Source: Chara braunii
Taxonomy: Eukaryota > Streptophyta > Charophyceae > Charales > Characeae
Direction of reading: 5' to 3'
NCBI GenBank assembly: GCA_003427395.1
Contig: BFEA01000205.1
Location: 464,038-497,324 of the forward strand
DNA: 33,287 nucleotides
This document shows, piece after piece, positions 31,246-33,287 of the stretch (its first letter is position 1; the number at the start of each line of letters is the position of its first letter). Position numbers and translations under genes: made by a program. The notes beneath the pieces were generated by a model. It saw only the letters and a list, made by a program, of their open reading frames with translations. It had not been told where the DNA came from and did no database searches.

Positions 31246-31507
31246 ATGGGGCATTTTTTGCGCCCTCCGAGAGGGACCCAAATCTGGTCTTTTTTTTTTG
31301 TTTTTTGGTTCACGTCGTTTTGGAGGGTCGGAGGGGTTGAAAGGCCTTTAAATGGGGTGAGATGATTTTCCTTACATTATTTTATTTTTATTTCAAATTC
31401 TGTGAAGATTTTGGAAGTAACCCTCAGCCAAACGTTGTTTGGTTTGCTATTCTGCACAACATTCTTTTTTAAGTTTTTTTAACTTTTTTGGGGGGGGGAA
31501 ACTATGC

Positions 31508-31655
31508 GGCACTCACAGAAAAGAGTTACAATTGCACTCTGGGGCAAGATACAGTTTCGAATTGCAGTTCGGGCAATGTATACAACCCAGTTTTCTGGCT
31601 AGGTAGGGTGCCCCCATAGTGCAATTATAACTCGTTTTTGTGACTCTACTGAAGT
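31508..31655. mobile_element. Palindromic (MITE-like) element
   Basis: The left arm ACTCACAGAAAAGAGTTACA plus ATTGCACTCTGGGGC pairs with the complement of GCCCCCATAGTGCAATTATA plus ACTCGTTTTTGTGACT. The arms are about 38 bp. Poly(T) and poly(G) runs lie on the left at 31467-31500. Confidence 0.65.
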
Positions 31656-31679
31656 TACCCCTTTTTTTTTCTTTTTTTT

Positions 31680-32160
31680 TGTGGGACATGGGCCGGGACC
31701 CCGCCCAGCCCAATTCCCTGGCCGGGCGTCACAGGCAGGTCCCGTGGCAGCTTTGGGGACCCGGGCGGCACGGCTGATAGCCAAGGGTATACAGCTTGTT
31801 AACAGCCGCAACTTTCGTGGCCGGGCCGCCGTTGATAAATTTCATCAGCGGCCGTTATCCCATTTCGGGCCTCCAAAAGTGGTGGTGAGGGGCCTGTGGC
31901 CGATATATGGGAAATGTACTAGTGATTTAAACTACCAGTATGTTTCCCAGACATTTTTCTCTGACGAGGCCATATACACACCACATATTTCAAGGGTGGG
32001 CCTACCAGGGCCAAATGGCTGGCAGCGCCAGCCACAAGAAGAGGCATGCCAACCTGAGTTCATTTGTTTTTGGCATGCAGGGCATTTCAGAATCTAGGCT
32101 CGGCAGCGGAAGGGTCAAAACTTCTCTCAAAAGAGTCAAAAGTACTGGTGGTTGAAGCAC
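31680..32160. repeat. GC-rich dispersed repeat region with TACTGGTGG-like motifs
   Basis: Contains GGGCCGCCGTTGATAAATTT, GTACTAGTGATTTAA at 31917 and AGTACTGGTGGTTGAA at 32142, related to 18275-18405 and 22110-22185. Its plus-strand open frame (31681-32097) has no recognised homology. Confidence 0.5.
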
Positions 32161-32579
32161 TTGGCCATTTTGTCTTGTCAGTGAGCTTGGGATAGCCTGC
32201 GCTTCGGGCTTTGATAGAGTACATATGGGAGTAGGCCCTCAGGAATGGAGGCACATCCTCTTTCAATTTCCGAGACCGTGCGAAGTCCAACTGTAAAGTT
32301 CAACAGTCGATAATTGCCGAAGATCTTGCTGGAGCGTGCAACCAAAGTGACACTCCCATTTCGTGTTCATCAACAGTTCCTGGCCTTCCATCCTCTATAT
32401 CCCCCGTGGTCATGACCGCGGGGCCAAATCCACCTGGTGGTCGAGAACCTGACCGCCGAGGTCAAGCTCAGCCGGTCGTGGGCGGCCAAGTTTTTTTTAT
32501 ATTGTTTTCTCTAAAAATACAAGGCAGGAAAAAGTTAAACAAATATAGGGTTGTAGGGTTTGAAAAACCCTACAAAAAA
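32161..32579. other. Unassigned stretch, no gene recognised
   Basis: Mixed composition. A GC-rich patch with CATGACCGCGGGGCC at 32411 recalls the block at 21090-21170. No coding sequence supported. Confidence 0.4.
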
Positions 32580-32956
32580 GGGATCATTTGCAAAATACCC
32601 CCATAAGTTGAGATATATGCCAAAATGCCCCTAAAAGATGTGGGTAGAGTGAAATACCCCTCTGACAAAAAAGAGAATTTGTGAAATGCCCCTAGCATCA
32701 GTTGGACCCCCATCTTTGCAATATACCCCTACCGGGTACCGTCCAACTTTGCAAGATGCCCCAGTACTTGCCAACGTTTCCTAGGTGCTATTGTGAAAAG
32801 CCAAGGCCCAAACGGGGCGGTCCAGATTGCAAAGTTGCACACCCGCCTGACAGGGGCACAACACAAAGATTTCAGAGGGCATTCCGCTCTACCCACATCT
32901 TTCAGGGGCATTTTGGCATATATCTCAACTTATGGGGGTATTTTGCAAATTATCCC
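32580..32956. mobile_element. MITE with ~85-bp terminal inverted repeats
   Basis: The left end GGGATCATTTGCAAAATACC continues through ATAAGTTGAGATATATGCCA and AAATGCCCCTAAAAGATGTG. The right end is its inverse with few mismatches (GGGGTATTTTGCAAATTATCCC). The interior has more ATGCCCC and TTTGCAA words but no transposase. No target duplication could be fixed. The start GGGATAATT resembles that of 23276-23726. Confidence 0.82.
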
Positions 32957-33287
32957 TTTAAAGTTTAAAATATATCGTCACAAACAGATTATATATATAT
33001 TTTAATTATTAATATATAAATTTTACGATTACAAATAAATAAATTTAATAAAATAAAATATAAACAATTTTGTTTTTTCATTTTTTTCAAATTTTTAAAT
33101 TATTTTTTGTGATTGCTGGTGGGAGAAACATGTTCCATTGTCTTCCACATGTTTTTTTTTTTTTTTTTTGATGGACAGATACAAACATAAAAGGGGAAGA
33201 GGATTATTTTTCTTTTGTTTTTGGACACACATAGTACATGTTGTTGATTGATTGGTTGATTGATTGATTGAATGATTGGTTGCTTAA
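32957..33287. other. AT-rich end of the window
   Basis: Strongly AT-rich sequence with a T homopolymer at 33152-33169 and a (GATT)n-like tract at 33246-33280. No gene. Confidence 0.6.

Noticed and set aside
31681-32097. 138-codon plus-strand open frame
   Set aside because: Lies in a GC-rich dispersed repeat and has no recognisable homology.

Overview
This is a stretch of a repeat-rich plant or algal nuclear genome. It shows long introns, compound microsatellites, tRNA-derived SINE-like elements, palindromic MITE-like elements and three U6 snRNA-like copies. The U6 sequences are of the Viridiplantae type: the best copy keeps the plant/green-algal 3' end (ATGGTCCAAA), and a mitochondrial atp9-like fragment also reads like a plant or charophyte protein. 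Very long introns and heavy simple-sequence load would suit a charophyte such as Chara, but that is inference and no diagnostic gene proves it.

Only one protein gene is recognised: the 5' third of a pyruvate decarboxylase (PDC) gene on the minus strand. Exon 1 is 28445-27955 (or ending at 27984), exon 2 is 16654-16473 and exon 3 is 12866-12737. Together they encode about 267 residues: a long N-terminal extension and most of the thiamine-diphosphate PYR domain, with the catalytic Asp, Glu and His-His residues all present. The exons are separated by introns of about 11.3 kb and 3.6 kb. The rest of the protein (middle and PP domains) was not found, so the gene must run leftwards past position 1 or continue in exons I could not recognise. 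If it continues to the left, everything from 1 to 12736 is inside an intron.

Layout, left to right. 1-8227: a tandem array of eleven units of about 660 bp, preceded by two 45-bp repeats and ending in a duplicated unit-plus-flank block. 8228-12736: microsatellites, GC-rich patches and unassigned sequence. 12737-16654: exons 3 and 2, with degenerate tandem repeats between them. 16655-27954: intron 1, holding a foldback element, a local duplication carrying a U6 retrocopy with its target-site duplication, several MITE families, a Mutator-like MITE with a 9-bp target duplication, a SINE, a 51-base C tract, a G-box/W-box minisatellite and two more U6 copies. 27955-28445: exon 1. 28446-33287: the upstream side of PDC, with CT/CA microsatellites, nested SINE-like elements, an atp9 NUMT fragment, further foldback elements and an AT-rich end.

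I found no CRISPR array, operon, phage or defence system. The interesting content is the architecture of the PDC gene and the records of transposition and retroposition, some of which can be dated relative to one another from the sequence alone.
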